Notes: generated by a model not told the origin, from the letters alone. A DNA stretch of 64,000 nt from Sanghuangporus weigelae (GCA_033182465.1 CP137326.1:372001-436000); one strand, 5' to 3'. Positions 23,419-35,974 are shown, numbered from the stretch's first letter. Translations and numbers: made by a program.

Positions 23419-26400
23419 CTATTCCTCGGAGGCAAGATCACGCGCGAAGTGGAAGAAGTCGACGCTCGAGCCATTCGGGCCGTACTTGTAGATCTGTGAG
23501 AAGGTATCAACAAACAGTTTATGGCAAAGAAAAGGAGACGAAGGAAGAGCAATAGTTGAGTAGAGACACCCACGAAATGCGACGCCACCCAGCTCGAGAA
23601 CAGCGCCCTCTGATACGTCTCGGGCAGCCTCTGCAGAAGCGCGTCCAGCCCGACTTTCTCGACGAGCGTCTTCGGAATCGCACGGCGCATCACGCCCCTC
23701 CTGCTCGGCGCGTCCTCAAACAGGTCGCTCGCCTCCAGTTCCGCTTGGAGGTTGTTCAGCGTCGAGCTCAGCTCGTCCGACAGGACCGAGCGCGGTTTCG
23801 AGCCGCCCGCTCTGGCGTACTCCCGCCAGAGACACTGGAATTCGGACGATGCGTTCTCGATGATCTTCTGCTGGATGTCGCGCACGTAGGATTTGTAGAA
23901 GGACGACGGAGGGGAGTTGGCGTGCACCATTAGCTCGAGGTATTCGTCGTTGGAGAGTCCCAGACCGGCGAGGACTTCGAGCGAGGAGGACGTTACGCCG
24001 CCTGTAGGAGGTAGCACGGTTCGTAGGTTCGTGCAGGTGGGAGAGTGATGAGCGGATCAATCAATCAGTCAGTCAGTAAGTCAGTTGAGGTGTTTCGATG
24101 ACCGAGGAGCAGAAAAAAATAAGCAAGGACGTTCGAGATGGAGTTCAACGGATAAAGAAGAATGATCGAGAAAGATTGATCCTGATCCAAATCGAACGAG
24201 AGAACAGGAAGCAGGAAGAAGGCACAAACTCCAAAACGCCAATCAAGCAAAAAATCCATCAACTATCAACATAAACCAGCTTCTTTTTTAAAAAGAAAGA
24301 AAAAGAAAAAAAGGGGAAAGGGAAAAGTTAAAAAAGATTGCGCGACGTACCTTTATTCGCGGAACTATCCTTGAACAGCACGACTTTCCGCTTCTCGAGG
24401 TAGAGCCGTGCCTGCTGCGTCAGGAACAAGTTCGCACCCTCGACGATGTACTTGAAGTGCGGCTTGCCGTCGCTGTCGATCAGGGAGGCCACGTTCGAGA
24501 TGTTCACTGCTTCCGGGCTGTCAAATACGTAAGTTAAAGAATGTAATGTTGAGATAGAAGGCAGGGAAAGAGAGGTGGATCAGGCATCAGTTGTCAGTGT
24601 AGGATTAGACGTGGTAAAGAAGTTACGTGTGATGGTTTGATTGAGCAGGAGTGGGAAGGGGTACCTCACGGAGGGTGAGTTACGCTTGACCCCGCGGGGT
24701 AGGCACCAAAATGGAGGAGAGGTGGAGAAAGAGGGGAGAAGAAGAAAGGAGAGACGATGGACTCACCGACCACCACATGGAACGAATATGTCGGCCTTGA
24801 AGCGGAAATGCGCCGTATTCCGGAAATCCGCTCCATCCAACACGATCTCACCAGCTACAAGAAATCAACACGAATCAGTCAGCAAGACAAGCAGCCGCAG
24901 ATCAAAAGAGCAGAAGAGCAGAAGTACACAACAGTAGGTAGGTATTCTTTAATGAATATGGATTTAATGAAGTACTTACACGGCAACCGAACATCCTGAT
25001 CCTCCACCAGGACGACGTACCCGTCTTTGCCCAGCTTGGACCTGTCGAAATGCGAGATCGGTAAGCGGAGCTTGGCGAGCCGGATGAGTTCTTCGCGGTC
25101 TAGGCCAGCCGGGTCGGCGAGCACGCCTGAGCCGTCGATGATCGCGATCGTCTTGTCGCTGCTAAGAAGGATCTCATCTGCGCATCATAATAAGGATGGA
25201 AGCGAAGAATGTCAGTAAAAATAGCAAATATAAACATAGTACGGGACCCAAGGAAGGATAACGAAATGAAGCATAAACGAAACGCACTTGAACCTAGATC
25301 CCCATCCGGGCCACCCGTCTGGACTTTCGTGATCTCCTTCTCTCTCAATCCGAGCCTGTTGTAGATCCCGACGACGTACTGCCGCACAGAGAGCGAGGTC
25401 ATGCCGTACTTGTCGTGTGGGACTCCGCCGAGAAGCTCGGCGCTCTTGCCTGTTGTGAAGGACTTCCACCATGTCTCTGCGCCACGTTGGCGTGCGTGGA
25501 CTGGTGAGAGCAGATACGTATGAGAAATGCGATACTCTGAAAGAAGGAGACGAGGGAGAATACGTACGTGCTGCCCAGTCCATCATGTCCGCCGTTCCCT
25601 CTATACCACATAATCAGTCCCAGCCAAAGGGTTTTCCAAAGACGTTCACGCACCATCTGGGCCAAAGAACAATAATTCAGGCTTCCCGTACAGATCAACG
25701 ATCTGCTCCTTAATCCCAGGACTATGTCCAGGAATAAGCAAGTCAATCACAGCCTTCAAACCAAGCACATATTAGATCAACCACAATTTCTCTCTCCAGT
25801 ACTTAAGAAAAGAAACACTCACATCCACATACTTCTCAAACGCCGCCCTGGGGTTCGCTCCCAAACTCGGCAAGATCGTGCCCTTGGCGCCACCCTCGGG
25901 TATATCCTTATTCTTCAAGTTCTGGGTGGCAGCGAGCGCGTAGTTCTCGTCGAACAGCTGCCTCTGGTTGATCGAGTACACCTCCTTGTTGCGCGAGCGC
26001 ACGATGCGGATCCCGCCGCGCGCGACGTCGCGGAAGCGGATGTGGAACCCGCGGAACTCGGCGCCGACGACGAAGAGCATCCCGAAGGGCTTTGCGGGGT
26101 ACTCGACGCTCGGTAGGAAGTCCGGTGCGAGGCGGAAGGAGAGCGCGACTTTGGTGGGTTGGTAGAAGTTTGTTTTGAGGACTGCTCTGTTGATTGAGAC
26201 GAGATATAATAAGTTAGTTTTCAGTATAACGCAATTGTTGAACGCACTTGTTGAAGATGAGCAAGCTCTCGAGGACTTGCTGTTCGTGCTTGTTCGTGAC
26301 TGTACGCCGGATCTTGTCGTGCAACTCTTCGTCTGTGAGCGGCTGCTCAACTTTCAATCGCTGGTACGAAATCGTTGGTCTACAGAGATACAGAAAAAAA

Positions 26401-27915
26401 CGTTGAATTCAGCACGTTATTTCTCTTCCAAAGTAAAAAGTAAAATACTAACACCAAATTCTGACTCTCAGTATTCGGATAGTGCACCATCGCGAAATTC
26501 ACATAAAGCAGATGTACCAATTCCGGATGGGCAGCGATAGCTTCCATGATACTTTCCCTCGTGAACGTCTCCTCGCGGAATCGACGCTTGATAGCGTTGA
26601 GGACTTCTGCGTGTTCGGGTTTCGTTTCGTCGAGGATGCCGCGCAGGGCCATGTATGCGGCGCCGAGGCGGTTGCAGAAATGCTGTGCAAAGATCCAGCC
26701 ACAGTCTGAGAAGAAAAGGTAAATAATCTAGAGAAAGGATTGAGGCAGAGAAAGAACGCACAAGCGTAAGTAGCTTCCTGAACAGCATGCTGAGGCTCGT
26801 TCGTCCCCCCTCCACGCCGGAAGAACGGATTATCAGGCAAACAATACAAAAGCGACGCCTCCTTCACCACCTGCAGCACTGAGTGCTCAATCGGCGGTGT
26901 GCCCGGCGGGGGCCGGGGAAGCGGGTTCAAATACAGACTGACCACCGTGATCCCGTTAGCGAACTGCTCTACGTACTTCCTGCTCGCATACAGCGAGTAG
27001 AAATGGTACAGATCCGAAAGCGCTGAGAAGAGCGAGGTGGTAGAGCCCATGCGGTAGCCGATGACGACGCGCTTCTCGCTCGAGTTCTCGACGTCGAAGA
27101 CCTCGATGACGGGCCCCGTGCGCGTCTCGACTGTCCATAGCACGGCTTGGTATATCGCCAGCGTATTCGCTGAGACTTTTTCGAGGAAGACTGGGTCGGA
27201 CACTTTACGGATGTCCGTGCGGCCTTGGGAGTCCTTTATAGAGCTGACGTCGGAAGAGTGCTTGGGGAAGGAACAGCGCGATATGAAGTAGCAGCGGAGT
27301 TGCTGCGAGGCTGTTGCGCTGATGCTCCCGCCTGAACGGTACGTCTCGAGGCGGTAGCATTTCTCCGGAGTCGCGTTGTCCAGAAACAGCGCGTCAATCC
27401 TATTGAGGGAGAGAAAAACGTAAGAAAACCAGAGTATATGCGCGTGTCTGCACGTACCTCTTCTCGCAGGTCGCGCCTGGACCAGAACTAGCAGTGACAC
27501 CAGGCTGGCTATTGTGTATGAACGTCGCCCCGCTCCCATCCGGGTTGACCTTCTCCAGCTCGATCGCCAGCGCGCTCGGGTCGTGCTTCGTGAACGCCAG
27601 GATCTTCGCGCCATAGAGCGCAAGAATATGATCGGCTACGCCCTGGGCGGACTCGGCGGTGAAGTAGGTGTCGTCGATGCCGAGGTGGTCGTAGAACCAC
27701 GCAACCTCGTTCGCGACGAGCTCGGGGGGCACGAACCCGCCCTGGGCGACGAGCCGCTCGACTTCGCGCCGCTGGGCGTCCTTGCCCTTGAACACGGGCG
27801 TGTTGTACCCCGGTGCGTTTGTGAGCACGCCGTGGGCGCTGCCGTTGCGCGCGTTGTCGCTGTGAGACGGCGCGAGGTGGGCTGGCCGAGGGACTGGAGC
27901 TGTGAAGACGGACAT
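23419..27915 (-). CDS. GDH2: NAD-specific glutamate dehydrogenase, large fungal type
   Basis: This enzyme oxidatively deaminates glutamate to 2-oxoglutarate and ammonium with NAD+, the catabolic step when amino acids serve as nitrogen or carbon source. Length (about 1,050 residues after splicing) and architecture match the large fungal GDH2 class. The N-terminus is MSVFTAPVPRPAHLAPSHSD. Mid-protein blocks are YRLETYRSGGS and IEVFDVENSSEKRVVIGYR. The catalytic part is spread over exons with FRGFHIRFRDVARGGIRIVR, PEGGAKGTILPSLG (catalytic-site lysine block), FFGPDEGTADMMDWAA, TGGPDGDLGS (nucleotide-binding) and NANKGGVTSSSLEV-like SSANKGGVTSSSLEVLAGL. It ends FFHFARDLASEE. At least ten exons. 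The next-to-last large intron (24002-24350) is 349 nt, far longer than its neighbours. A TATATAA box lies about 80 bp upstream of the ATG at 27915. Confidence 0.95.
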
Positions 27916-29334
27916 GAATGCTGAAGAAAGAAGAGAATGAATGAAAAATGAAAGCAGGGTAAGAGTACAATATTATAAGATATTAGGTCATTATATAGCC
28001 CTATGTATGCCATCCGACGACCCTGCAGGTGAGGTGATCACACCTTCGCCCACATTTTCTCTCGCTTTTTACTCGCTTTTTTTTTAATTCACTCCTAGAC
28101 GATTTTTTTTACGCGGAGTTTTTTTGAGGTATTTTGTCACCGGCGTGTCCATGCATCATCGTCAGCCTACGTTCCTTCCGTCGCCCCAAACAGAGCGGAA
28201 ACCGGATCTCAGCCGTGCTGCAAGGATCCAAGGACCTATCGGACACGCTCGCCCAGTCTCATGCAGTCCCTCGTGCGCTCATTTCGCGTCGGTGGTGTAA
28301 GTCACGAGATGCACCATGACGCCGCCCGTTGAAACTGTGACGGTCTCGTTGGTTGATTCCGTGGTTGTCGTCAACCAATGTTCCGTATGGCTATTTGGTG
28401 TTTCGTTGATTCAAGTCGTGGATGACGATTGTGGGGTCGGACCCTCGTACGCATGCATCTATTCACCCCGAGACGTTCAATGGCGAACCAAGGCGAACTT
28501 GAAGAACTGCCCGTCCAACTCATCCTATGGCCGCCGTCTTAATTTCACCACAGCACGTATGCATGCCGAGCTTTGACGAAAACATCCAGTCGAATCGAGT
28601 CGAAGAAGATTCAAAAGCTTTGTATGATCCTGACGGGCTCAGCCAGAGAATAGATCCAGTCCTGCGCATTGTCGTCGATTGTTCATCCTGTGTCTGAAAC
28701 GCAACCGGGCAGCTAATCGCCGTTGCTCAAGTGCTCTTTTTTAATACTTGCTCCACTCACCGTCGGTCTCAGCCACTACCACCCCCAGTATTCTCGCAGC
28801 CCAGACTCGGAGCATCCCCTCTAACAGTGTATGTGCGAAAGGTCCGGTATGCAGCCCGAAACTGAACGTTGATTGATCGTCTCTGGTGCTGTCATGCCGC
28901 AACTAGATTTGAAAGGACGCATCTGAAAGCAGTTCAAGTTTCAACCCTCCCCCCCCCCCGCGCTCAGCTCGTCTTTGAAATCGGGGCTGAAACACCTGGC
29001 ATTAATATTCTCAACCTGTGTAAGAGCGCACACATACACAGCGCTCGCTCGGACATTTCAGATACATCGAATCTGACGAGGGCAATGAATGTGCACACGA
29101 TTCGATCCGAGATCATGAATGCAGTCCGACTCAAAGGTATACAGACTCGGTATGCAGAGCTACAGTAACTCCTGTATGTACACGACACGGAGACATGGTC
29201 TACGGCTGGTATGCAAGTATCGCAAAGTCCTGAATGCCGATTTCACCTTCCACCCTTTGTCTATTCAAGAGTCCATGATTCCGAAGAAAACAAAAAGTGT
29301 GCTCTGCGTGGTCCTGGGTATTGATTTCGGATTT
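27916..29334. other. Intergenic, GDH2 promoter side
   Basis: About 1.4 kb lies between the GDH2 start and the 3' end of the prenyltransferase gene. It has poly-T tracts near 28080-28125 and an uninterrupted run of eleven C at 28949-28959. Open frames here are short and unrecognised. I see no RNA gene. Confidence 0.6.
27991..27997 (-). promoter_or_regulatory. Candidate TATA box of GDH2
   Basis: TATATAA on the minus strand lies about 80 bp before the GDH2 ATG, a typical spacing in this window. Confidence 0.4.
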
Positions 29335-31712
29335 CTATCTCTGCTTCCCGGGACTAGGAATCCTCTCCCTCGCCCACCGTGAAGTCTCGACAGTCGCATT
29401 GATCAACGGATCAAGCTGCGCGATCTTCCAACTCTCCCTCTCCTTCCTCCTCCTTTCGACTTTCATCTCGCCGAGTAACTCGGTGTCATTCGGTTCTATG
29501 CCGTCGTTGTCTTTTTCTTCTTTGTGGACTTCTGAAGTACCAGAGGAATTAATCGTTGAGAATGTTGTGGCGGGTTGATTCGGATTTGGATTTTGGCGTG
29601 GAGGTGGAAGTTGGGGAGGTGGGTATAGAGCCAGCGCGGCGAGCGCGAGGTAGGTATGGTACGGATCGGGGTGTGCACCCGGAGCCTTCGCAAGCCCGCC
29701 CAGTCGGAACTGACAGCGCGAGAGGAATCGTGCGTGCGTGAGTCGGTCGACGAAGTCTCCCTCATCATCATCATATTCCGTCTCTTCCCCCTGCAAGTGC
29801 CGCTTGACAACGTTGCTGCTAGCGCTAGACTTGGTATCTAGATGTGATCGTGAATGTAACTGTAATTGCGAAGAGAGACCGCCTTCGCCCCCAACCAGTC
29901 CAGAACGCAAAATCCTCAACGCAGCGCCGCACCAAAAGCTATAGCACGCATCTTCCACTTTCTCTGTCCTTCCCGAGAACCCACCGCCTTCCTCTTCCAC
30001 GATCTCTTTTCTCTTCCTTTCTTTCTTCACCTCCTGATCCAGTTTCTTCCTACCCCCACTTTGATTCATCCCTAAACTCCTTTCAAGCTCATCTTCATCT
30101 TCAGAGTCATCCGATTCGTATCGAATGAAGATCGCACGAGGCTTTTGTTGCTGGACGAGCCAACGTTCGGTTCGTTTGCGTTCGAGCGCACTCAGCATCG
30201 CTTCCGTGCGATGCTGCTCTGGAGCGAGAGCTAGCGTTGCCAACGCGCAGTACGTAGAACCACCTGGGAGAAGTAGAGAATAAAATATATAAAACGTCAG
30301 TTAGAATAAATAGGTTGTGGTAGATTGTGTGAAATGGAATGGAACGGAAGATCGACATGGATATCAGGCAAATGTCTAAAGGCTATTCGTGAAAAGGTTA
30401 TTCAAGGAAGGGTTGATCGTCTAGATAGGAGTCACTAAGGGATATTTGAAGAGATGACAAGGATATCCTCAACAATAAGTATCCGCAGAGAAAGAGAACC
30501 AAAATGCGATAGTGAACCGAGCAAAAGAGAAATCGATGGGAGGTATGGCTGCAAGAAGAATAAACTCACCCTGAGCCTCATTCTCCGGCACCTGTCCGAA
30601 CCCACCTTCGTAGCTCATACAACGCTTTGCAAAATCGACAGCGAGGGGGACGTCTATGCCGCTCCAGTCGTTCAGCATCGCGCTGATCGCGAATGCCGTG
30701 TAAACCATCCGGATGTCCGACTCGCCCTGGCCGGGGAAGGACGTGAAGCTATTCATTCGTACGAAGTACATATCGAGTTGATAGCAAGTAAGAAAGCGTG
30801 CTGAGAGGAAGAAGGGAGATGGGGACAGACCTCCCGTCTGGTTTTTGAGTCGCGCGGAGGAGGTTGACGAGCCCCTCCCTGTCGAGGTGGCCGAAGTCGT
30901 CCCTTATGATGGCGAGCGCGAGAAGGGCGGTGTATGTCATGATCAGATGTGGTGGATCTGCTTCCCCATGGGTGGAAGTCGAGTCCTGTAAATGCATTAC
31001 ATGTCAGACTTGAAATCTAGGCTTAAGGTAGAGAAGGGATAAAGAGAATCGAGATGAGTATATGCGCATATACGAGCAAAACATACCATCGATGTACCAG
31101 TTGAACGCGTCTCTGGCGCTGCTTCATCTTTACCGAGCTCGACATGCATGAACGGACCAGGTCGAAAGCCTCCAATCCATCTTTGGTCTTCGTCATCTTG
31201 ATTTCCATCTGGATTACAACCAGGGACTGCGCTAACAAGTCCATCGTTCACAAATTCGACGGTCTTTCAAGGTGACCAGCACACTCACCCTTTTCCAATC
31301 CCAGACCCAGTTTTAGAGGCAGATTTTTTAACATTGCTGCCATGTCCCGGCCCTGGTGGCCGCCTGACCTGCTGAGCCCAAATCCACGCACGCCATGCTT
31401 CGCGATCTGCCTCCTTCACTTTCGTCTCCAACAGACCTAGGATGTCCAGAGCGCCGAGGCAGTAGAAGCCTATCGCCATCCTGTATTCATTTATACCAAC
31501 CACGATCATTTCAAGGACAAACGCACACATTCCGAGAATACCAATCAGTCGGAAATCAAAACCAGTTTGAACTGAGAAGCTCACCGCGACGAATCCGCCT
31601 CGGCCATCGTTGCAGGCAACCCAGCCAAACATCGAGCGCAAAAGTTAGCATGTCCGACTTTGTTGAACAGTCCTAGTTCAAAGTCCTCTAGCGCAGACTT
31701 TGCTCGGTCCAT
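29335..31712 (-). CDS. CDC43: Geranylgeranyltransferase type I beta subunit
   Basis: This is the catalytic subunit of protein geranylgeranyltransferase I, which attaches C20 isoprenoids to CaaX proteins such as Rho and Cdc42 GTPases. Exon 1 (ATG at 31712) reads MDRAKSALEDFELGLFNKVG, then HANFCARCLAGLPATMAEAD. Next come the alpha-toroid repeats: FYCLGALDILGLLE, RWIGGFRPGPFMHVELG, MTYTALLALAIIRDDFG, VYTAFAISAMLNDWSGID and CMSYEGGFGQVPENEAQGG. The zinc-site block is GGFSGRTEKVEDACYSFW (Asp and Cys ligands). The His ligand is in HPDPYHTYLALAALAL. Two long charged inserts are unusual: an acidic/basic one of about 55 residues just before GGFSGR, and another of about 70 residues between CYSFW and FLSRCQFRLGG. 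About seven exons; last exon 30243-29335. The family call is firm; the inserts may be lineage-specific loops. Confidence 0.93.
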
Positions 31713-31949
31713 GATGCGATAAATCAGCGGCTTTATGTACAAATGGGACCGACCGATACTTCTTGACTTGACTTAGGGGTGTTCTTTAAATCTATATCTG
31801 TCCGAGAAGAGTAGCGGATTCTCACGTAGTTTGAAAGTTATTATTCATTTCAAAAAAATTTTTTTTTTTGAAAGCGGGGACGAAAACGAGTATAAAAATA
31901 CAACTTACTTACTATTAGCGCACACGAGAAAGAGAAGTAATGAGTCTAA

Positions 31950-33989
31950 CTAAAACCCATCATCGTACAACTTCCGACACAGCGCGACGTAAAACCGTTC
32001 TAGGTCAAACTTCATCCGTTCATCCGCAGTCTCTTTCGCCTTCTTCGCGTCTACTCGCTCCTTCTCCGACTTTCGGATGGCTGCGGAAGTTTTAGAAGAT
32101 GACTGAACGTCGGAGAGGGATGAGGACTTTGTAGAAGAGGATGGCTTCTTCGAGGTGGCAACTTGATCTGAAACCCAGTCGAATACTGCTGAGAACTTGT
32201 CTGTTGATGACTTCAGCAGTGCGTCCTCCGTGTCGGATGATGACGACTTTGAAATGTCAAGGTCAGATGACCTAGACCCCTGCATCTCGGTATGAGTCTC
32301 TTGAGTATCTTTTCCAGAAGCTTTCTCGCGCTCCGCTTCCTCCTTCCTCCGCGCAACGACAAACCGAGACCACTCCCTCCAATTGATATTGTTCACAAGA
32401 GAAAGCGGGTCCGAAAGACTGTTCTTCAATGCGCTCGGAAGAGTAAGATCGACATGCCACTCGTTATCAGCACCTAGTCCACCACCTCCACGTACATCCC
32501 AGTGATCGCATCCTTCCATCGTACCGAGAAACTCTCCCCATTTTGCGCTGCGAACTGTAACAAGTCCATCGTTCCCCCAATCTACTTCGTCCGGGTATGG
32601 GTGGGCTTCGCGTTCTCGTGCCTCGTAGCCGTCGAGTATCGTCTTTGGCAGCCAGAGTGGATGTATCACACTCATACTATCTGTACGAGCTGCGATGCTA
32701 TAGTACCGAACCCGTGGATCATTTGGAGTCGCCGGATTGAAAACGTTCTGGAGGTAGTGGGTGGTGAGGTTCGCATACGCAGGCGAATCGACCACCGAGA
32801 GTAGGAACGTCGTCAAAGAAGATGGAAGACTCGCTAGACTTGCAAGCGAGAACGATGAGGATGACTCGGGTAACTCTGTTGTCTTAGAGGCAGCCTCTTT
32901 GGCCTTTCTCTGCAGTCTCCCGAGTCCAATCGTTTCCTGCACAACTAGTGTCAGATTATTCCTGACTGTAGAATTGTGTTCATACCTTGCACCAGTCCAT
33001 GAAGGGACTGCCACGATGAGGAGTGCAGATCGTCGTCAGTGATACCGGATTATACTCCTTCGGCTTCACGTGAGTGATGAGATGTCGACAGTCTAGTCCA
33101 CCCATAGAATGCGCCATGAAGTTGATGTCACGTCTAGGTGCCTTGTCGCGTAGATACTCATCTAGACGCTTCGCACGCGATTCGATCGAGCCTGTGCTAT
33201 CATAAACTTCAGAATGATCTGTATTATTAATTAAAAAGTGATCTCACCCAGGAACGCCGGTCACGATGACCTCCACACCAATTTTTTTCTTCAGCACCTT
33301 CAACACATTTGCCCAATAATGTAGCTGTAGCATAGGGAAGTTCGACGGTCCTCGGACATCGTATCCGTACAATCCTTTGTGCAAACATTGGGTGAGGATC
33401 TCGTAGGATAACTTCGGGCAAACACACCGTGGGACAATACAATAGGGTTCCGTGGTACACGAACAGGATTAAATAGCGTCGGATTATTCATTAGGGTATA
33501 AATCGGTGACAGGGGCAGATTAGAGTTTCGGCGAGGAGAAGGCGTTGGATCTCGTCTTGAAGGTGGAGGATCACTTGGTGGAACGGATTTCTCGTCGATT
33601 GACTCTCGATGTTTTACTTCATCGATGGAAGCGGTATGCGTCCGACGAGGCGTAGCCTGCTTCTTCGCGATGCTCCATGGCCACGGTTTCAATCGATCCC
33701 AATGAACACGCGAATCGGAGTCCGCTAACATTGCCATTTAGTGTCTCAAGCGAAAAGGGGACATGGAAAGCATACCTGAATTCTGACGCGTCGTCATCAC
33801 TTCAGATCTCACATCACCCACGCTCGTACTTCCCGACGCATCACCACCCGGACCTTCATCACCTCCCGAAGAAATAGCCTCAGACTTCCGTGCTAGCAAA
33901 TACTGGTTCGAAATTGTGATAGACGAGAAGACATTGAACAATCGACGAATGAAGAGCGCTACGGGAATGGGAAGTGAAAGAGAACGCAT
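31950..33989 (-). CDS. TGL2-like triacylglycerol lipase (alpha/beta hydrolase)
   Basis: This protein belongs to the fungal lipase group that includes yeast mitochondrial Tgl2. The N-terminus (MRSLSLPIPVALFIRRLFNV) is basic and hydrophobic and could be a mitochondrial presequence or a membrane anchor. A disordered linker follows, then VPRNPIVLSHG joined to LYGYDVRGPSNF. The nucleophile elbow is NFMAHSMGGLDCRHLI: Ser is present, but the first small residue is Ala instead of the usual Gly. Later blocks are TTICTPHRGSPFMDWC, then the Asp block VDWGNDGLVTV and the His block GCDHWDV, so the Ser-Asp-His triad looks intact. A Ser/Lys-rich insert of about 110 residues precedes the conserved C-terminal helix FDLERFYVALCRKLYDDGF. 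Five exons; the largest runs to 31950. Substrate is inferred from family only. Confidence 0.9.
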
Positions 33990-34404
33990 TGCGATGCAAG
34001 AGGCGGCTATGCATAAGTTATATGCATGAGACGTAAGTATGTCCAGCTAAGTTACTTTGTGGTGAGTTAGATATCTTTGTTTGGTTCTTTGTTTTGGTCG
34101 GGGATACCGCCGAGTCTGTGAGATGACAGAACAACGCAAATTTGATGAGTGGCGAGCCTTGCACGTGTTTCGTACGAGGCGCACGTGCGCAAAACTTACC
34201 AAACAGATAAATATTGAATTTACATTTACAGTAAATCAGAATTACAAGAAATACAAAATTAGAGGGTTTGCAAGAGCAACGACAACAAGGAGAGGCTATG
34301 TAGAAGGTCTGCTTATATAAGAAATTTCAAGCCCTACGGCTCCAGGCCGAGATCATGATAAATGATAAAGGATGTCTATTCTTAGGATGTACTAGCGCAT
34401 TACC
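33990..34404. other. Intergenic, lipase promoter side
   Basis: About 415 bases lie between the lipase start and the 3' end of the GH18 gene, both minus strand. No gene is visible. A CTTATATAAG palindrome-like sequence lies near 34312-34321. Confidence 0.5.
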
Positions 34405-35974
34405 TTAATTACCTGACGGAAAAGCGTCACCACGGACGGTCTTGATCCAGCTCGAGTCGGCGTTAGGATACTGAACATACAGTCAGCACTACAAATTCAA
34501 GGAATTCGGTTCAGTTGAATAAGACGGACCTGCCAGACCATGACACCAGCATTCCAACCCTTTTGCTTCGCCTGCGAAACGCAGTCGGCAAGAGTCTTAG
34601 TATCAACGAAGCCGTTAGTTGCGTCTGCCGCAGTGGCAGGCTTTCCAATCACAATCTTGTTCTGATCAACACCGGTCTTAGCGATCTCAAAGACAGATGT
34701 CTTGGTCTTGGATTGGGATAGTAAAGTGTTGCAGTCATCATAGTCATTCTCTGTAGGGATTTGTTAACCGTTGTTGTATAGCAGGAGCATGTCAGCTTAC
34801 GGTTATAGAATTGGACGTTGTACTGTACGGCAAGCACCAATAAACAAAAATTTCAGCATTGACAAATGTAAAAACTTACCCAATCAATCATGTCACCGAC
34901 GTTCTTGTGAACCGTCGTATATGCTCCACTCTTGTATGTCTCGGAGTTGAACCAGGGTGCGACCGCTGCATCGATTTCACAGTAAGAAGCATCTCTTCAG
35001 ATCAGAAGGACAATACTTACGAGCGTGAGTGACGATGTATTTGCCTTGGGGGAGTTTGCCTCGAAGAGTCTTCGTGAACGTACTCAGCCATTCCTCGGCC
35101 TTACCGTCAGCTTTGTTCATAGCATCCAGATCCTCATAGTCCACATCAATTCCATCGAGACCCATCTTAATCACCCAATCTGCCATGGATTCTGCGACCT
35201 TTTGTGGGTCTGCTCCAGAGGTTGTGGGTAGCTCTGTTGCACCGAATGCCGAGACGATCAGTTTGATGCCAGCAGACTCATACTGGCTCTTGATCTGCTT
35301 TCTCTTACTATCATCCAACTGTTCCCAGGCTTGCGCCTGGTCCGCGGGACCTGTACTGAGAAGGAAGGATAGAGCACTGATGTAAAAGGGTCAGTGCTGA
35401 CTCAGAAACAAAAAGAAAAGGCTCTGGACTAACAAGACGTTAAATCCCTGGGTAAATTAGGTCAGTTGGAAAGTAAAGTTAGATAAAATTTAAAAACTAA
35501 CCTCTATTTTGGACACTTCTGGAGCACCATTGGAATCCCATTTGTCTGCATAGATGACGAACTAAGATATCGCTATTTCAGTAGACGCAACTGAAGGGAA
35601 GGAAGAACTATACTGACATGAGGTCCGGAGGAGCCACCACCAGAAGATGTGGAATTAGACGAAGAAGTTGAGTTTGAAGAAGACGGGGAATTTGTAGTAG
35701 ACGTCGAATTGCTGGAAGACGGAGAATTTGTAGAAGACGTCGAGTTGCTAGAAGAATCTCCTCCGGCAGCACAAGTGCAAGTAGAGCAGCTGCCCGAAGG
35801 GGGCTGAACAGAGCTCGTCGAAGAAGAATCTGCGCTTGTTGCAGACGGGTTAGCGCTTACCGAAGTAAGGTCGGCACTGCCAGAGGCCGAAGATTGAGGG
35901 GCACCAGCCACCCCTGCCAGATATGAAAGGGAGGATACAAGGAGAGTGGTAGAGACCAAAGATTTCAGTTGCAT
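34405..35974 (-). CDS. Secreted GH18 chitinase-like enzyme (copy 1)
   Basis: This is a glycoside hydrolase family 18 protein, acting on chitin or related N-acetylglucosamine glycans outside the cell. The start at 35974 gives a signal peptide (MQLKSLVSTTLLVSSLSYLA). A long Ser/Thr/Asn linker with 12-residue repeats and a small Cys cluster (CSTCTC) follows. The catalytic domain runs from FVIYADKWDSN through AGIKLIVSAFG to the active-site strand DGIDVDYED, which preserves D-x-x-D-x-D-x-E with the catalytic Glu. Later blocks are AVAPWFN, HKNVGDMIDW, YNVQFYNR, KIVIGKPA and KGWNAGVMVWQYPNADSSW, ending RGDAFPSGN. About eight exons with introns near 50-70 nt. A paralog with the same exon plan lies at 58391-59868 on the other strand. 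Chitinase versus endo-N-acetylglucosaminidase cannot be decided from sequence alone. Confidence 0.9.
35670..35759 (-). repeat. 36-bp tandem repeat in the GH18 linker
   Basis: A 36-bp unit at 35670-35705 is repeated at 35706-35741 with few changes, and a partial third copy follows. It encodes the 12-residue Ser/Asn/Thr repeat of the linker, which is likely O-glycosylated. The GH18 paralog at 58391 lacks it. Confidence 0.75.

Noticed and set aside
25772-26350. Separate gene with frame at 25772-26350
   Set aside because: It contains the GDH2 catalytic blocks (RFRDVARGGIRIVR, PEGGAKGTI) and is an internal exon read through into introns.
27509-27970. 153-codon Arg/Ala-rich minus frame overlapping the GDH2 start
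   Set aside because: It lies in another phase of GDH2 exon 1, and its composition is that of a shadow of GC-rich coding sequence.
28949-28959. Run of eleven C as a possible functional element
   Set aside because: A single homopolymer in an intergenic region may be an ordinary mutation or a sequencing-length artefact, and nothing around it supports a function.
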